From Geodermatophilaceae bacterium URHA0031 (GTDB lineage: Bacteria; Actinomycetota; Actinomycetes; Mycobacteriales; Geodermatophilaceae): 64,000 nt of DNA. The notes under the pieces were generated by a model. That model did not search any database, had not been told where the DNA came from, and was given only the letters and a program-made list of their open reading frames with translations. How positions within the stretch are numbered: position 1 is the first letter of the stretch; each line of letters begins with the position of its first letter. Location of the stretch: positions 558,001 to 622,000 of the forward strand of contig JHVP01000001.1 in assembly GCA_000620205.1 (NCBI GenBank), read 5' to 3'. Below are positions 33,283 to 42,047 of the stretch, piece by piece. Made by a program: the position numbers and the translations under genes.

Positions 33283-34601
33283 CTGCCGGTGCCCCGGCGC
33301 ACCTTCGTCGCAGCCGGCAGCAGCGCGTCCCCGACCGGGCGCAGCACCACGGCGACCGGCCGGCGGCCGAACAGGACCGGATGGGCCCAGCCGGCCCGCG
33401 GCAGCGACGGCCGGCGCAGCGCCGGGCCCTCGATGCCGAGCACCAGCACGGCGGCGAGCACCGCCATCAGTGCGACGGTGCCCAGCGCGGTGGGTAGCCC
33501 GGCGTGCTCGGCGAGGAACCCGATGACCGGCGGGCCACCGAGCAGACCCGTGTAGCCGACCGTCGTGGCGAGCGCGACGCCCGACGGCCCGCCGAGGGCA
33601 CCGGCCCGGGCGATGGCGAGCGGGAAGACGTTGGCCAGGCCGAGCCCGACCAGCACGAACCCGGCCAGTGCCATCGGCAGGGACGTGGTGAGCACCGCGG
33701 TGAGCGCGCCGGCGGCGGCGACCAACGCCCCGCCGACCAGCAGCCGGCGCTCGCCGAGCGCGCCCACCAGCCGGCCGCCGGCCAGCCGGCCGACCGCCAT
33801 CGCCGAGGAGAAGCCGGCGTAGCCGGCCGCGGCGAGCGCTGGTGCGGCGTGCAGCTGCTCGCGCAGGTGCAGCGCGCCCCAGTCGGACAGCGCGCCCTCG
33901 CCGTAGGCGGTGGCGCCCGCGACGGCGCCCAGCACGACCAGGACGGCGGTCGGCCGGGGACCCGCGTCCTCCTCGGCGCCCGGAGCGGCCGGCTCGACGG
34001 TCCGGGCGCCGGCGTCGGCGCCGGCCAGCACCGGCCCGGCCCACGCCATGACGGCCAGGCCGAGGAGGGCGACGGCGACCAGGTGCGGCGTCACGCCGAC
34101 CACCGCCGACGCGAGACCGCCGACGAGCGCACCGAGCAGCCCGCCGGCGCTGAACGCGGCGTGCAGCCCGGACAGCAGCGGCCGGCCGGCGCGGGCCTCG
34201 ACCTGGACGCCGACGCTGTTGGCGGCGACGTTCACCGCGCCGGTGGCCGCGCCGAAGACGAGCAACCCGGCGCAGAGCGAGGGGACGCCGGTGGCGAAGC
34301 CGGGCAGCACGGCGCAGGCGCTGGCGGCGATGCCGGCCACCGCGGCGGTCAGTCCGGTGCCCAGCCGGGCGCAGAGCGCGCCGGTCAGCTGCATGCAGGC
34401 GAGCGCGCCCAGCGACAGGCAGAGCAGGGCCACGCCGAGCGCGGTGTGGCCGGCGCCGGTCGCGGCGCTGACGTCGGGGACCCGGGCGGCCCAGCTGCCG
34501 AAGACGAGACCGTCCAGGGCGAACAGGACGGCGACGGCCGCCCGCAGCCGGGACGGTGAGGGGTCGGTGGTGGAGGCACGGGTGAGGACAGAACGGAGCA
34601 T
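33246..34601 (-). CDS. MFS transporter (YbjJ/FucP-like)
   Basis: 451-aa permease with about 12 TM helices. The N-terminal LFALDGLVFGSWAARVPDV and GLHAAFSAGGLLGALVGG in TM5 are typical of YbjJ-like facilitators. A cytoplasmic basic C-terminal tail of about 50 residues extends beyond TM12. Upstream, about 100 bp from the start, CACAC-N7-GTGTG near 34695-34711 between two TGCCATG words could be an operator. Substrate unknown. Confidence 0.85.
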   Translation of the reverse strand: MLRSVLTRASTTDPSPSRLRAAVAVLFALDGLVFGSWAARVPDVSAATGAGHTALGVALLCLSLGALACMQLTGALCARLGTGLTAAVAGIAASACAVLPGFATGVPSLCAGLLVFGAATGAVNVAANSVGVQVEARAGRPLLSGLHAAFSAGGLLGALVGGLASAVVGVTPHLVAVALLGLAVMAWAGPVLAGADAGARTVEPAAPGAEEDAGPRPTAVLVVLGAVAGATAYGEGALSDWGALHLREQLHAAPALAAAGYAGFSSAMAVGRLAGGRLVGALGERRLLVGGALVAAAGALTAVLTTSLPMALAGFVLVGLGLANVFPLAIARAGALGGPSGVALATTVGYTGLLGGPPVIGFLAEHAGLPTALGTVALMAVLAAVLVLGIEGPALRRPSLPRAGWAHPVLFGRRPVAVVLRPVGDALLPAATKVRRGTGSYVRDLRLLEVG

Positions 34602-34818
34602 GGGAGACCTTCAGGGGTGTACGCGCGGCACCGCAGTGCGACGGGGCGGGGGTCGGAGAGCACACGACCTCGGGCGCTGACTCCACGGTGCCATGCACAC
34701 GTGAGCGGTGTGTGTCAATGCCATGTCCAGCAGGCGTGAGTGTCCCCACGTCGCTGTCCCGCCCGTCACAACCGCGCCTCCGGTTGCCACAGCTCCCCGC
34801 TGCCCCGAGGGTCAGGGG

Positions 34819-35778
34819 ATGACCGGGACCTTCTCGCGCGGACTGATCGCCGGCGCTGCCGGCACCGTCGCGCTGCACGCTGCCACCTACCTCGACATGG
34901 CCGTCCGTGGCCGCCCGGCCAGCTCCGTCCCGCAGCAGCTGGTGGACGCGGTCGCCGACGCGGCCGGCACGGCCGTCCCCGGCCGCGGCGCCACCCGGGA
35001 CGCCCGCCGGCGGGGCCTGGGCGAGCTGGCCGGCATCGCCAACGGCGTGGGGCTGGGCGTGGTGTTCAGCCTGGTCCGGTCGGCCGGGGTGCGGATGCCG
35101 TTCCCGGTGGGCGCGGTGGTCAAGGGCGCCGCCGCGATGGCCGCCATCGACGTCCCGGTCGCCGCCCTCGGCGTCAGCGACCCCCGTACGTGGTCCCGCG
35201 AGGACTGGATCGCCGACGCCCTGCCGCACCTGGCCTACGGCGCGGTCGCGCAGGCGGTGGTGGCCGGGCTGCCGACGGAGCAGGAGCGGGTGCTCCCCCG
35301 CCAGGCGGCGTCGGCCGGGCTGGTCGGCCGGTCGCTGCTGCTGGGCGTGGCCACCGGCGGCCGCAGCTCGCTGGGCGTGGCCGGACCCATGCTCACCTCG
35401 GCGGACAGCGGCGCGGTGAAGAAGCTGTCCAACCTGGCCGCGGTGGCCGGGGAGCTCTACGCGGACAAGCAGCCGGGCACGCCGGACCGCACCAGCGCGG
35501 GAGCGCTGCCCGCCCGGCTGGCCAGCGGCGCGGCCGGCGGCAGCCTGCTGGCCAAGCGGCAGGGGGCGAACGCCGCGCTGCCGCTGGTGGCCGGGATCGC
35601 CGGCTCCGCCGCCGGGTCCTTCGGCGGGCTGGCCTGGCGGAGGTGGGCCGGCGGGCGGATGCCGGCGCTGCAGGCCGCGCTCGTCGAGGACGGCGCCGCG
35701 CTGCTGCTCGCGCTGGCCGCCTGCCTGCCCGGCCGGCGTCGCTCCACCCGGCTCACCCTGGTGTCGACGCCGGCCTGA
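34819..35778 (+). CDS. DUF4126-type membrane protein with YagU-like N-terminal region
   Basis: 319 aa. Residues about 1-160 form a hydrophobic domain resembling YagU/DUF1440 proteins (FSRGLIAGAAGTVALHAATY, later PHLAYGAVAQAVVAGL). Residues about 170-315 match DUF4126: GGRSSLGVAGP, AVAGELYADKQPGTPDRTS and LPARLASGAAGG. This looks like a fusion of two membrane families of unknown role. Start ATG 34819 follows GAGGG; upstream in-frame codons have no coding support. Confidence 0.7.
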   Translation: MTGTFSRGLIAGAAGTVALHAATYLDMAVRGRPASSVPQQLVDAVADAAGTAVPGRGATRDARRRGLGELAGIANGVGLGVVFSLVRSAGVRMPFPVGAVVKGAAAMAAIDVPVAALGVSDPRTWSREDWIADALPHLAYGAVAQAVVAGLPTEQERVLPRQAASAGLVGRSLLLGVATGGRSSLGVAGPMLTSADSGAVKKLSNLAAVAGELYADKQPGTPDRTSAGALPARLASGAAGGSLLAKRQGANAALPLVAGIAGSAAGSFGGLAWRRWAGGRMPALQAALVEDGAALLLALAACLPGRRRSTRLTLVSTPA

Positions 35779-35781
35779 GGC

Positions 35782-36384
35782 TCAGCCGCGCCAGGCCGGG
35801 TCGCGGCCGGTGAGCCCGAGGGCACGGTCGAAGGCGGGGGCGTCGGCGGGCACGGGCACCTCGGGTCCGTACCAGCCGCCGTCCCGGCCCATCTGCGCGA
35901 CCGGCCGCACCGCGGCGAGGGTGGCCTCGCCCAGCTCGGCGGGGACGTCGTAGGGCGCCCCGATCGCCCGGGCGAGGTCCCAGCCGTGCAGCACGAACTC
36001 GGCCAGCATCAGCGGGCCGACGACCTCGGCGGGCATCGGGGTCGTGCCCATCAGCGTCTCGCCCTCCCACGCCGCCGGGTCGGCCCAGGCGTCGGCGGCG
36101 GTGTCCAGCTCGGCCGGGACCGCGGCCGCCCACTGCTCCACCGGCACGCCGTCGAGGAAGGGCGCCGGGGTGAGGCTGCTCCAGTCGTGCTCCAGCGCGG
36201 TGCGGGTGGCCGCCCGCTGGGACAGCACCGCAGCCCAGGCCAGGTGGTCGACCAGGGCGCGCACGTCGTAGTCGCCGCACGGGGTGGCCGTGGTCAGCTG
36301 GTCCGCGGTGACCGCGCGGAGGGGGCCGGCGGCCAGGTCGGAGGCAGCCCGCACGGCGGTGGCCGGCGTCAGGGTCTCGGTCAT
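35782..36384 (-). CDS. TIGR03086-type DinB-like metal-binding protein
   Basis: 200-aa four-helix-bundle protein of the mycothiol-dependent maleylpyruvate isomerase N-terminal/DinB superfamily. Helix motifs TPCGDYDVRALVDHLAWAA and LAEFVLHGWDLARAIG carry the putative metal-binding histidines (His in VDHL and VLHGWD). Members may be thiol-S-transferases using mycothiol, the actinobacterial thiol. It is convergent with the DUF4126 gene, 3 bp apart. Confidence 0.82.
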   Translation of the reverse strand: MTETLTPATAVRAASDLAAGPLRAVTADQLTTATPCGDYDVRALVDHLAWAAVLSQRAATRTALEHDWSSLTPAPFLDGVPVEQWAAAVPAELDTAADAWADPAAWEGETLMGTTPMPAEVVGPLMLAEFVLHGWDLARAIGAPYDVPAELGEATLAAVRPVAQMGRDGGWYGPEVPVPADAPAFDRALGLTGRDPAWRG

Positions 36385-36403
36385 GCCCCCAGCCTGCACC
36401 CGG

Positions 36404-36850
36404 TCAGGTACCCGGGTCTTGTACTTCCCCGACAGGTGGATGCGGTCGGCGCTGCGGGGCGGCGTCCGCCGCTGCCAGCAGCCAGCCCGGTCCGGTGACC
36501 CGCGCGGTGCCGGGCAACCGGTCGCGCAGCCCGCGGTCGGCGGTGACCACCAGCAGGTCGTCGCCGCCGCCGGCGAGCTCCGCGGCGACCGTGGCCAGCG
36601 CGTCGTCACCGCTGGCGGCGGCCCGCACCACCCGCACGCCGGCCGGTGCCGCGACGTCCCGGGCCTGGCCCTCGACGACCGCGACCAGGGCGGCCACCGG
36701 CACCGGTGCGCCGTCCGGACCGGGCGGCGTCGTACCGGGCAGCGCCGCGAGCCGGTCGAGCAGCCGGGCGGTGGCGCCGGCGCGGTCGCGCCACCAGCCG
36801 TCGGGGCGCGCGCCGACGGTGTTGGCGACGTCGACCAGCAGGACGGTCAC
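36404..36850 (-). CDS. NYN/PIN-like nuclease domain protein
   Basis: 148 aa. The start TVLLVDVANTVGARPDGWWRD gives the first acidic residue of a NYN/PIN ribonuclease fold. DDLLVVTADRGLRDRLPG supplies the later acidic pair and the strand that usually closes the active site. Probably an RNase or RNA-processing protein. GTG 36850 overlaps the stop of the tiny membrane protein gene by 4 bp, so the two are co-translated. Confidence 0.7.
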   Translation of the reverse strand: MTVLLVDVANTVGARPDGWWRDRAGATARLLDRLAALPGTTPPGPDGAPVPVAALVAVVEGQARDVAAPAGVRVVRAAASGDDALATVAAELAGGGDDLLVVTADRGLRDRLPGTARVTGPGWLLAAADAAPQRRPHPPVGEVQDPGT

Positions 36851-37002
36851 CGGCGGCGGGAGGTGCCGATCGCTGCCGTGCCCGCGGCGAACAGCAGGCC
36901 CACCACGGCCAGCCAGAACAGACCGTGGACGATGAAGCCGATCACGCTCATCGCGATCCAGACCGCGAAGAGCACCAGGACGAGGATCAGGAAGGGGCGC
37001 AC
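36847..37002 (-). CDS. 51-aa hydrophobic membrane protein
   Basis: 51 aa: a basic start, two hydrophobic helices (about 4-27 and 30-45) and the tail GTSRRR. Similar in pattern to the small hydrophobic proteins of the DUF5670/lmo0937 type (WxxxxIxGFIxHGL-like spacing). GTG 37002 was chosen because an in-frame upstream extension is unlike coding sequence. It is coupled to the NYN gene and sits 29 bp after the siderophore-interacting protein gene. Confidence 0.6.
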   Translation of the reverse strand: MRPFLILVLVLFAVWIAMSVIGFIVHGLFWLAVVGLLFAAGTAAIGTSRRR

Positions 37003-37031
37003 GGCTCGACCGTAGGCCCTGCCGGCGCCGC

Positions 37032-37979
37032 TCAGCTGCCCTCGGACGCGCCTGTCCGCCAGTAGCCCATGAACGCCACCGACGAGCGCGGCACGCCGAG
37101 GTCGCGGACGAGCCGGCGGCGCAGCGCCTTGACCATCCCGGCCTCCCCGGCCAGCCAGGCGTAGCAGCCGTCGGCGCCGGCCTCGGGCACCTCCCAGAGG
37201 ATCCCGCCGGTGAGGTCGACGTCCTCCGGCTCGACCCCGGCCGCCGGGGCGGCGACGCCGAGCTCGCACAGCGCGGCGTGCACCGCGGGGCCGAGGGCCT
37301 CACCTCGGGCCCGGCTGCCCCGGATCAGCCAGCGGACCTCGACACCCGGCGGGACGGCGAGGGAGAGGACGTCCCCGGCCTCGGGGACCTCGAGCACCGC
37401 GACCGCCCGGCGGCCGGCGGGCAGCGCCTCGACGATGGCGCTGATCGCCGGGACGGCGGTCTCGTCGCCGGCGAGGAACAGGGCGCCCTCGGCCGGCGGC
37501 GCCCACTCGACACCCCAGGCCCGGCCGGTGCCGGGGCGGTCGGGGCCCAGGAGGACGACCGGGTCGCCGGCGACGGCGGCCGCCGCCCAGCTCGCGGCGG
37601 GGCCGGGGCGGCCCTCCGCGACGCCGTGCAGCACGAGGTCGACGTCCAGCTCGCCGAGCTGCGGCCGGGCCGCCCGCACGGTGTAGGTGCGCAGGAACGG
37701 CCGGACGTGGTCGGGCAGCGCGCAGTACTCCTGGTACCAGCCCGGGCCGTCGGTGAGCAGCTGCCGGACCGGTCCGCCGTCGCGGGACAGGACCAGCTTG
37801 ATCCGCTGGTCGGCGCCACCCACGCCGAAGGCGGTGAGGTCGGGGCCGGCGAAGGTCAGCCGCAGGAAGCTGGGGCTCAGCCGCTGGACCCGGGTGACCC
37901 GGGCGGAGAAGAAGCGGTACGACGGCGCGGCCGGCTCGACGAGCGGAGTCGCGGGCCGTTCGGTGGTGGCCGTCGTCAT
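37032..37979 (-). CDS. Siderophore-interacting protein (ferric-siderophore reductase, FAD)
   Basis: 315-aa cytoplasmic flavoprotein of the ViuB/SIP family that reduces imported ferric siderophores to release iron. The FAD-binding motif RTYTVRAA is near residue 115, the NAD(P)-binding region has LAGDETAVPAISAI, and the C-terminus has GEAGMVKALRRRLVRDLG. Start ATG 37979. An IdeR/DtxR-type iron box lies 47 bp upstream, so expression is expected when iron is scarce. Confidence 0.92.
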   Translation of the reverse strand: MTTATTERPATPLVEPAAPSYRFFSARVTRVQRLSPSFLRLTFAGPDLTAFGVGGADQRIKLVLSRDGGPVRQLLTDGPGWYQEYCALPDHVRPFLRTYTVRAARPQLGELDVDLVLHGVAEGRPGPAASWAAAAVAGDPVVLLGPDRPGTGRAWGVEWAPPAEGALFLAGDETAVPAISAIVEALPAGRRAVAVLEVPEAGDVLSLAVPPGVEVRWLIRGSRARGEALGPAVHAALCELGVAAPAAGVEPEDVDLTGGILWEVPEAGADGCYAWLAGEAGMVKALRRRLVRDLGVPRSSVAFMGYWRTGASEGS

Positions 37980-38025
37980 CGCGGGTCTCCCGGGTTCGGC
38001 GTGACCGGCACGGGCGCGACCGGAC

Positions 38026-38049
38026 GTTGGTGAGGCTAGCCTAACCAAC
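38026..38049. promoter_or_regulatory. IdeR/DtxR-type iron box
   Basis: 24-bp dyad centred at 38037/38038 with one mismatched pair; the core GGCTAGCCTAACC matches 15 of 19 bases of the IdeR/DtxR consensus (TTAGGTTAGSCTAACCTAA). Location before an iron-release flavoprotein supports it. Confidence 0.8.
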
Positions 38050-38084
38050 GCACCGAGGGGAATGGCCGCCCCCGAGCGGGCTGC

Positions 38085-38528
38085 TCAGCGACCGAGCACC
38101 GCGCAGATCGCGTCGGCCACCGCGTCGGGGTCCTCGAGCTCCCAGAACCGGAGCACCCGCCAGCCGAGGCCGGTGAGCACTCCCTCGGTGCGCCGGTCGC
38201 GCGCGACGTTGCCGGCCAGCTTCTGCGCCCACCCGGCCCCTCTGCAGGGGCCCGCCGCGAGCCTGCGAGCGGTGGGGGGCAGAGGGGTCCTTCGTCCATC
38301 GATGAAGACGACGAGCTTGCGTCGCTTCCAGACGAGGTCGCCGCGAGCGCGGGTCTCCCGGCAGGGGCGGACGTCGACCCGGTACCGGACGCCGCGGGCG
38401 TGCAGCCGCCGGCGGACCGCCAGCTCCGGCACGGTGTCGCGGCGCCCCTGCCGGCGGAAGCGGGCCCGCACCGTCGCGGACGACGGGGCGGGGGCCACCC
38501 GCAGGTCGACGGCGGCCTCCCCGCTCAT
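38085..38528 (-). CDS. vsr: Vsr-type mismatch endonuclease with replaced active segment
   Basis: 147 aa of the very-short-patch repair endonuclease family, which nicks beside T:G mismatches at methylated sites. RRDTVPELAVRR (Glu35), ARGDLVWKRRKLVVFIDG (Asp64) and GNVARDRRTEGVLTGLGWRVLRFWE are intact. The expected CFWHGC zinc/catalytic segment after FIDG is missing: residues about 79-98 are encoded by a GC-rich palindromic element. Frame is kept, but activity is doubtful. ATG 38528 overlaps the upstream nuclease-helicase stop by 4 bp. No cytosine methylase gene is nearby. Confidence 0.8.
   Translation of the reverse strand: MSGEAAVDLRVAPAPSSATVRARFRRQGRRDTVPELAVRRRLHARGVRYRVDVRPCRETRARGDLVWKRRKLVVFIDGRRTPLPPTARRLAAGPCRGAGWAQKLAGNVARDRRTEGVLTGLGWRVLRFWELEDPDAVADAICAVLGR
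38235..38290. repeat. Palindromic element inside vsr
   Basis: 56-bp stem-forming block: outer arms GGCCCCTCTGC (38235-38245) and GCAGAGGGGTC (38279-38289), one mismatch, with inner CCGC/GCGG words. It exactly covers the missing CFWHGC region of vsr, so it appears to be a small interspersed repeat that replaced coding sequence. Confidence 0.65.
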
Positions 38529-41500
38529 CCGCCGACGCTCTCCAGCGCGGGCTGGGTGGCCGTCTCGACCAGCCGGCACAGCCCGTTGACCAGGCGCAGC
38601 TGCTCCGGCGTCTGCACCGGGGAGGTGAGCAGCGCCGGGCTGCCCACCAGGTAGGCGACCGTCTTGGCCCGGGACAGCGCGACGTTCAGCCGGTGCCGGT
38701 CGAGCAGGAAGTCCAGCCGGCGGGGCACGTGCGCGCCGCTGGAGGCAGCGAGCGAGAAGACCGCGACCGCGGCCTCCCGGCCCTGGAACTTGTCCACCGT
38801 GCCGACCTCGACCGCGCCGAGCCCCACCGCCGCCAGCGCGCCGCGCACCTGGTTGACCTGCGCGTTGTACGGCGTCACGACCAGCACGTCGGCCGGGCCC
38901 ATCACCCGGTCGACCCCACCGCCGTGCCAGGAGCAGCCCATCAGGTCGCTCACCAGCGCGGCGACCACGGCCGCCTCCTCCGCGGAGGCGGCGCCGTTCC
39001 CCTCGTGCTCCACCGGCACCCAGCCGATCCCCGCCGGTGCCGCCCAGCGCGCCGGTGCGTCGAGCCGGTTGCCCGCGGTGACCGGCGCCGGCTGCAGCTC
39101 ACCGCGGTAGGAGAGCGCGGAGACGACCCGGCACAACGCCGGCGCCATCCGCCAGCTGCGGTCGAGGAACACCCCGCGGTCGGCGGCCAGCACCTCGTCG
39201 TCGCCCAGCACGTGCTGCAGCGCCGAGACGTCGGCACCGTCGGGGTGGATGCCCCGGCCGGGCTGCCGCAGCTGCTGCGGGTCACCGAGGAGCACCAGGT
39301 TGGTCGCGGCCCGGCTCACCGCCAGGGTGTTCGCCAGCGACAGCTGCCCGGCCTCGTCGACGACCAGCACGTCGAGCCGGCCGGCGAGCTCGGGCCGGGC
39401 GAACAGCCAGGAGGTGCCGGCGACCAGGTCGACCTCGCCGGCGTCCAACGCGTCGACGACCTGGCCGTTGCTGCTCACGCACTGCACGTCGGAGTCGGCG
39501 CACCGCTGCAGGTCGTCGGCCTTCTGCAGAGCGCGGACCGGCACGCCCGCCTCGCGGGCGGCGGCCATCACGGCGTCGAGCAGGTTGCCGATCACCTTGT
39601 GGCTGGAGGCCGTCACCCCGACCCGCTTCCCGGCGCGCACCAGGTCCACGACGGCCCGCGCCCCGGTGTACGTCTTCCCGGCGCCGGGCGGGCCCTGGAC
39701 CGCCAGCACGCCGCCGTCCAGCAGGCCGGCCAGCCGGCGGACCGCGCCCGCCGCACCCTCCCCGCGCTCGCGCACGGGTGTGCCGGCCGGCAGCCGCGGG
39801 GCACCCCGGAGCAGCAGGTCGCGGGCGGCGCGCAACGGACCCGGTCCGTCGATGCCGGCCGCGGCGACCTGCTCACCGAGGTCGTGCAGCACCGCCCGGA
39901 ACACCTTGTCGCTGGGCGGGGACGTGGGCAGCAGCCCCGTCGGGTGCTCGAGACCCGCCGCACCCCTCCGGGCCAGCACCACCCAGCCCGCGGTGGGGTC
40001 GATGGCGACGACGGAGCTGGTGAGGCGCCGGCCGTCGGCGGTGGGCAGCAGGTGCTCCAGGCGGTTGCCTGCCGACGCCTTGGTCTCCTGCGGCGGGAAC
40101 CGGTACCGCCAGTGCTGTGAGCCGTTGTCCGCACCGACCAACTCCGGCGCCTCCAGCGGACCGAGGGCGGCGGTCTCCCGCTCCAGCTCGTCGGCGCGCA
40201 GGTCACGCAGCCGGAAGTACTCCCACCAGGCGGACCGCGCCTCGCGGGCGTGCCACCCCAGCTGCTGGGCCAGCAGCCAGGTCGCCTCCTGCTGCGGGGT
40301 GCGGTCGGTGTCCGGCAGGTCGGCGGTGAGCCGCTCCTCCAGCCCCTCGCGCAGCGCCTGGGCCGCGGCGTTCTCCGCCGAGCCGTCGGGATCGCCGTCC
40401 TCGGGTCGGCGCAGCAGGGCACCCGAGGCCAGCAGCTCGGTGCGGCGCGCCTCCAGCCAGTCCCGCAGCTCACCGGTGGAGACGCAGTCGTCGCGGTTGT
40501 AGGCCTCGATCTGCGCCAGCAGCGCCTGGTCGCGGGTGGCCAGCCAGCGCTCGAAGGCCACGATGCTCTCGCCGGCGTCGGAGACCTCCGCGCCGTGCGG
40601 CCGCACGTGGCCGCGGTAGTAGTCCTCGACCTGCTTGATCGAGTAGGACTCCTTGCTCAGCCGCAGGCCCTGGCGGACCACGGCGTACAGGTCGACGAGC
40701 ACGTCGGCGCGGAGCAGCCGGTCGACCTCGGCCTCCCGGGTCCGCAACCGCGCGGACAGCGTCTTCAGCCGGGTCGGCTCGTAGGGCGCGTAGTGGAAGA
40801 CGTGCATCGTCGGGTCGGCGGCGTGGGCTGCGCAGAGGTGGTCGACGAGCTGCTCGAAGGCGACCCGTTCCGCGGCCGACTGGTCCGCGGCCGCCGGGTC
40901 GCAGCCCCAGAACGCGGTGAACTCCCCGGCGGTGTCCAGGACCCCCCACAGGTACTCCAGGCCCGCGTCCCCGGCGAACGGGTCGCCCTCGATGTCGAAG
41001 AAGAGGTCACCGGCGCTGGGCGGGGGCAGCAGCTCGAAGCCCCGGCCGAGCTCGCGCGGCAGGAACTCGTAGGAGGGCACCCCGGTCACCCGCTCGGCCA
41101 GCTGCAGCCGGGCCTGCTGGGTCAGCCGCTCCCGCGACGTCCGGCCGATCGCGTCGGGGAGCTGCTCGGGCCGCCGGGCGGCCAGCGCGGCCAGCGTGGG
41201 GATCCCGGCCTCGGCCAGCGCGGTGGCGTGGTCCCGGCGCATCGAGGCGACCAGCGACAGCGAGTCCTCCTCCCGCCAGCGGGCGGTGCAGGTCTCCCGC
41301 CACGGGCAGACGCCGCAGTGCGCGTTCGGGTAGGGGCCGGCCAGCCCGCCGTCGGCCAGCCGGTCGAGGAACCGGGCGCGGGCCGTGCGGGCGTAGGCCT
41401 CCGCGTCGGAGTAGCGGAACACCAGCTCCTGCTGGTCACCGGTGACCACGGTGAGCAGCTCCGGCGGCACGCCCTGCAGCCCGGCGAGCAGGTCGCCGTA

Positions 41501-41971
41501 GAGAGCCATCTGCAGCAGGGCCGGGACCTTGATCCGGCGGGCGAGCTTGGTGTCGGCGACGTCGTAGGCCCACGACCCCAGGTCGCTGGGCCGGTCGGTG
41601 CGGAGCAGGAAGTCGGCGTGCCCGCGCCAGGTGCCGTCGAAGAAGGTGGCCTGGTAGACGACGTCGGCACCGGCGCGCATCGCGGCCAGCGTGTCGGCCT
41701 GGGCACGGCGCAGCCCGTCGGCGTCCTTGCCCCGCGGCGGCACGATCTCGACCACGGACAGCCCGCGGTCGCGCAGCCGCTGGACGTGCCGGGCCTCGTG
41801 GTCGATGCCGTGCTGGGCGACCAGCTCGGTCATCGGGTCGGTGGCGGTGGGCCGGGGCCGCTGGCCGCGGGCGACCTCCAGCGACAGCCGGGTCAGGTGC
41901 TCGCACTCCAGGAACCCGGTCAGGTCACTGGCGCTGACGACCAGGTCGGCGTCGGACAGGTACACGGCCAC
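38525..41971 (-). CDS. TM0106-family RecB/Cas4-like nuclease fused to SF1 helicase
   Basis: 1148 aa. The N-terminal PD-(D/E)XK nuclease has GHADFLL (Asp120), VADTKL (Asp140, Lys142) and QMALY (154-158). Four cysteines (23, 219, 222, 228; CGVCPWRETC) probably bind an iron-sulfur cluster as in Cas4/AddB. A middle RNase-H-like exonuclease domain begins LFFDIEGDPF (about 318) and continues to YNRDDC (about 495). The C-terminal helicase has Walker A GPPGAGKTYT (about 765), Walker B VVDEAGQ and TVDKFQGREA. All key residues look intact, so a DNA or RNA repair or defence role is likely. GTG 41971. Confidence 0.88.
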   Translation of the reverse strand: MAVYLSDADLVVSASDLTGFLECEHLTRLSLEVARGQRPRPTATDPMTELVAQHGIDHEARHVQRLRDRGLSVVEIVPPRGKDADGLRRAQADTLAAMRAGADVVYQATFFDGTWRGHADFLLRTDRPSDLGSWAYDVADTKLARRIKVPALLQMALYGDLLAGLQGVPPELLTVVTGDQQELVFRYSDAEAYARTARARFLDRLADGGLAGPYPNAHCGVCPWRETCTARWREEDSLSLVASMRRDHATALAEAGIPTLAALAARRPEQLPDAIGRTSRERLTQQARLQLAERVTGVPSYEFLPRELGRGFELLPPPSAGDLFFDIEGDPFAGDAGLEYLWGVLDTAGEFTAFWGCDPAAADQSAAERVAFEQLVDHLCAAHAADPTMHVFHYAPYEPTRLKTLSARLRTREAEVDRLLRADVLVDLYAVVRQGLRLSKESYSIKQVEDYYRGHVRPHGAEVSDAGESIVAFERWLATRDQALLAQIEAYNRDDCVSTGELRDWLEARRTELLASGALLRRPEDGDPDGSAENAAAQALREGLEERLTADLPDTDRTPQQEATWLLAQQLGWHAREARSAWWEYFRLRDLRADELERETAALGPLEAPELVGADNGSQHWRYRFPPQETKASAGNRLEHLLPTADGRRLTSSVVAIDPTAGWVVLARRGAAGLEHPTGLLPTSPPSDKVFRAVLHDLGEQVAAAGIDGPGPLRAARDLLLRGAPRLPAGTPVRERGEGAAGAVRRLAGLLDGGVLAVQGPPGAGKTYTGARAVVDLVRAGKRVGVTASSHKVIGNLLDAVMAAAREAGVPVRALQKADDLQRCADSDVQCVSSNGQVVDALDAGEVDLVAGTSWLFARPELAGRLDVLVVDEAGQLSLANTLAVSRAATNLVLLGDPQQLRQPGRGIHPDGADVSALQHVLGDDEVLAADRGVFLDRSWRMAPALCRVVSALSYRGELQPAPVTAGNRLDAPARWAAPAGIGWVPVEHEGNGAASAEEAAVVAALVSDLMGCSWHGGGVDRVMGPADVLVVTPYNAQVNQVRGALAAVGLGAVEVGTVDKFQGREAAVAVFSLAASSGAHVPRRLDFLLDRHRLNVALSRAKTVAYLVGSPALLTSPVQTPEQLRLVNGLCRLVETATQPALESVGG

Positions 41972-42047
41972 TCCCCCCGGGACCGGGCCCTGGTGGCCCG
42001 GTCCGCCGACCGTACGGCCCGGGTCCGACAGTTCCCGCGGGCCGACC

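Noticed and set aside
38525-41971. A Cas4 gene of a CRISPR system
   Set aside because: The nuclease motifs are Cas4-like, but they sit in a 1148-aa helicase fusion and no other cas genes or repeats are nearby.
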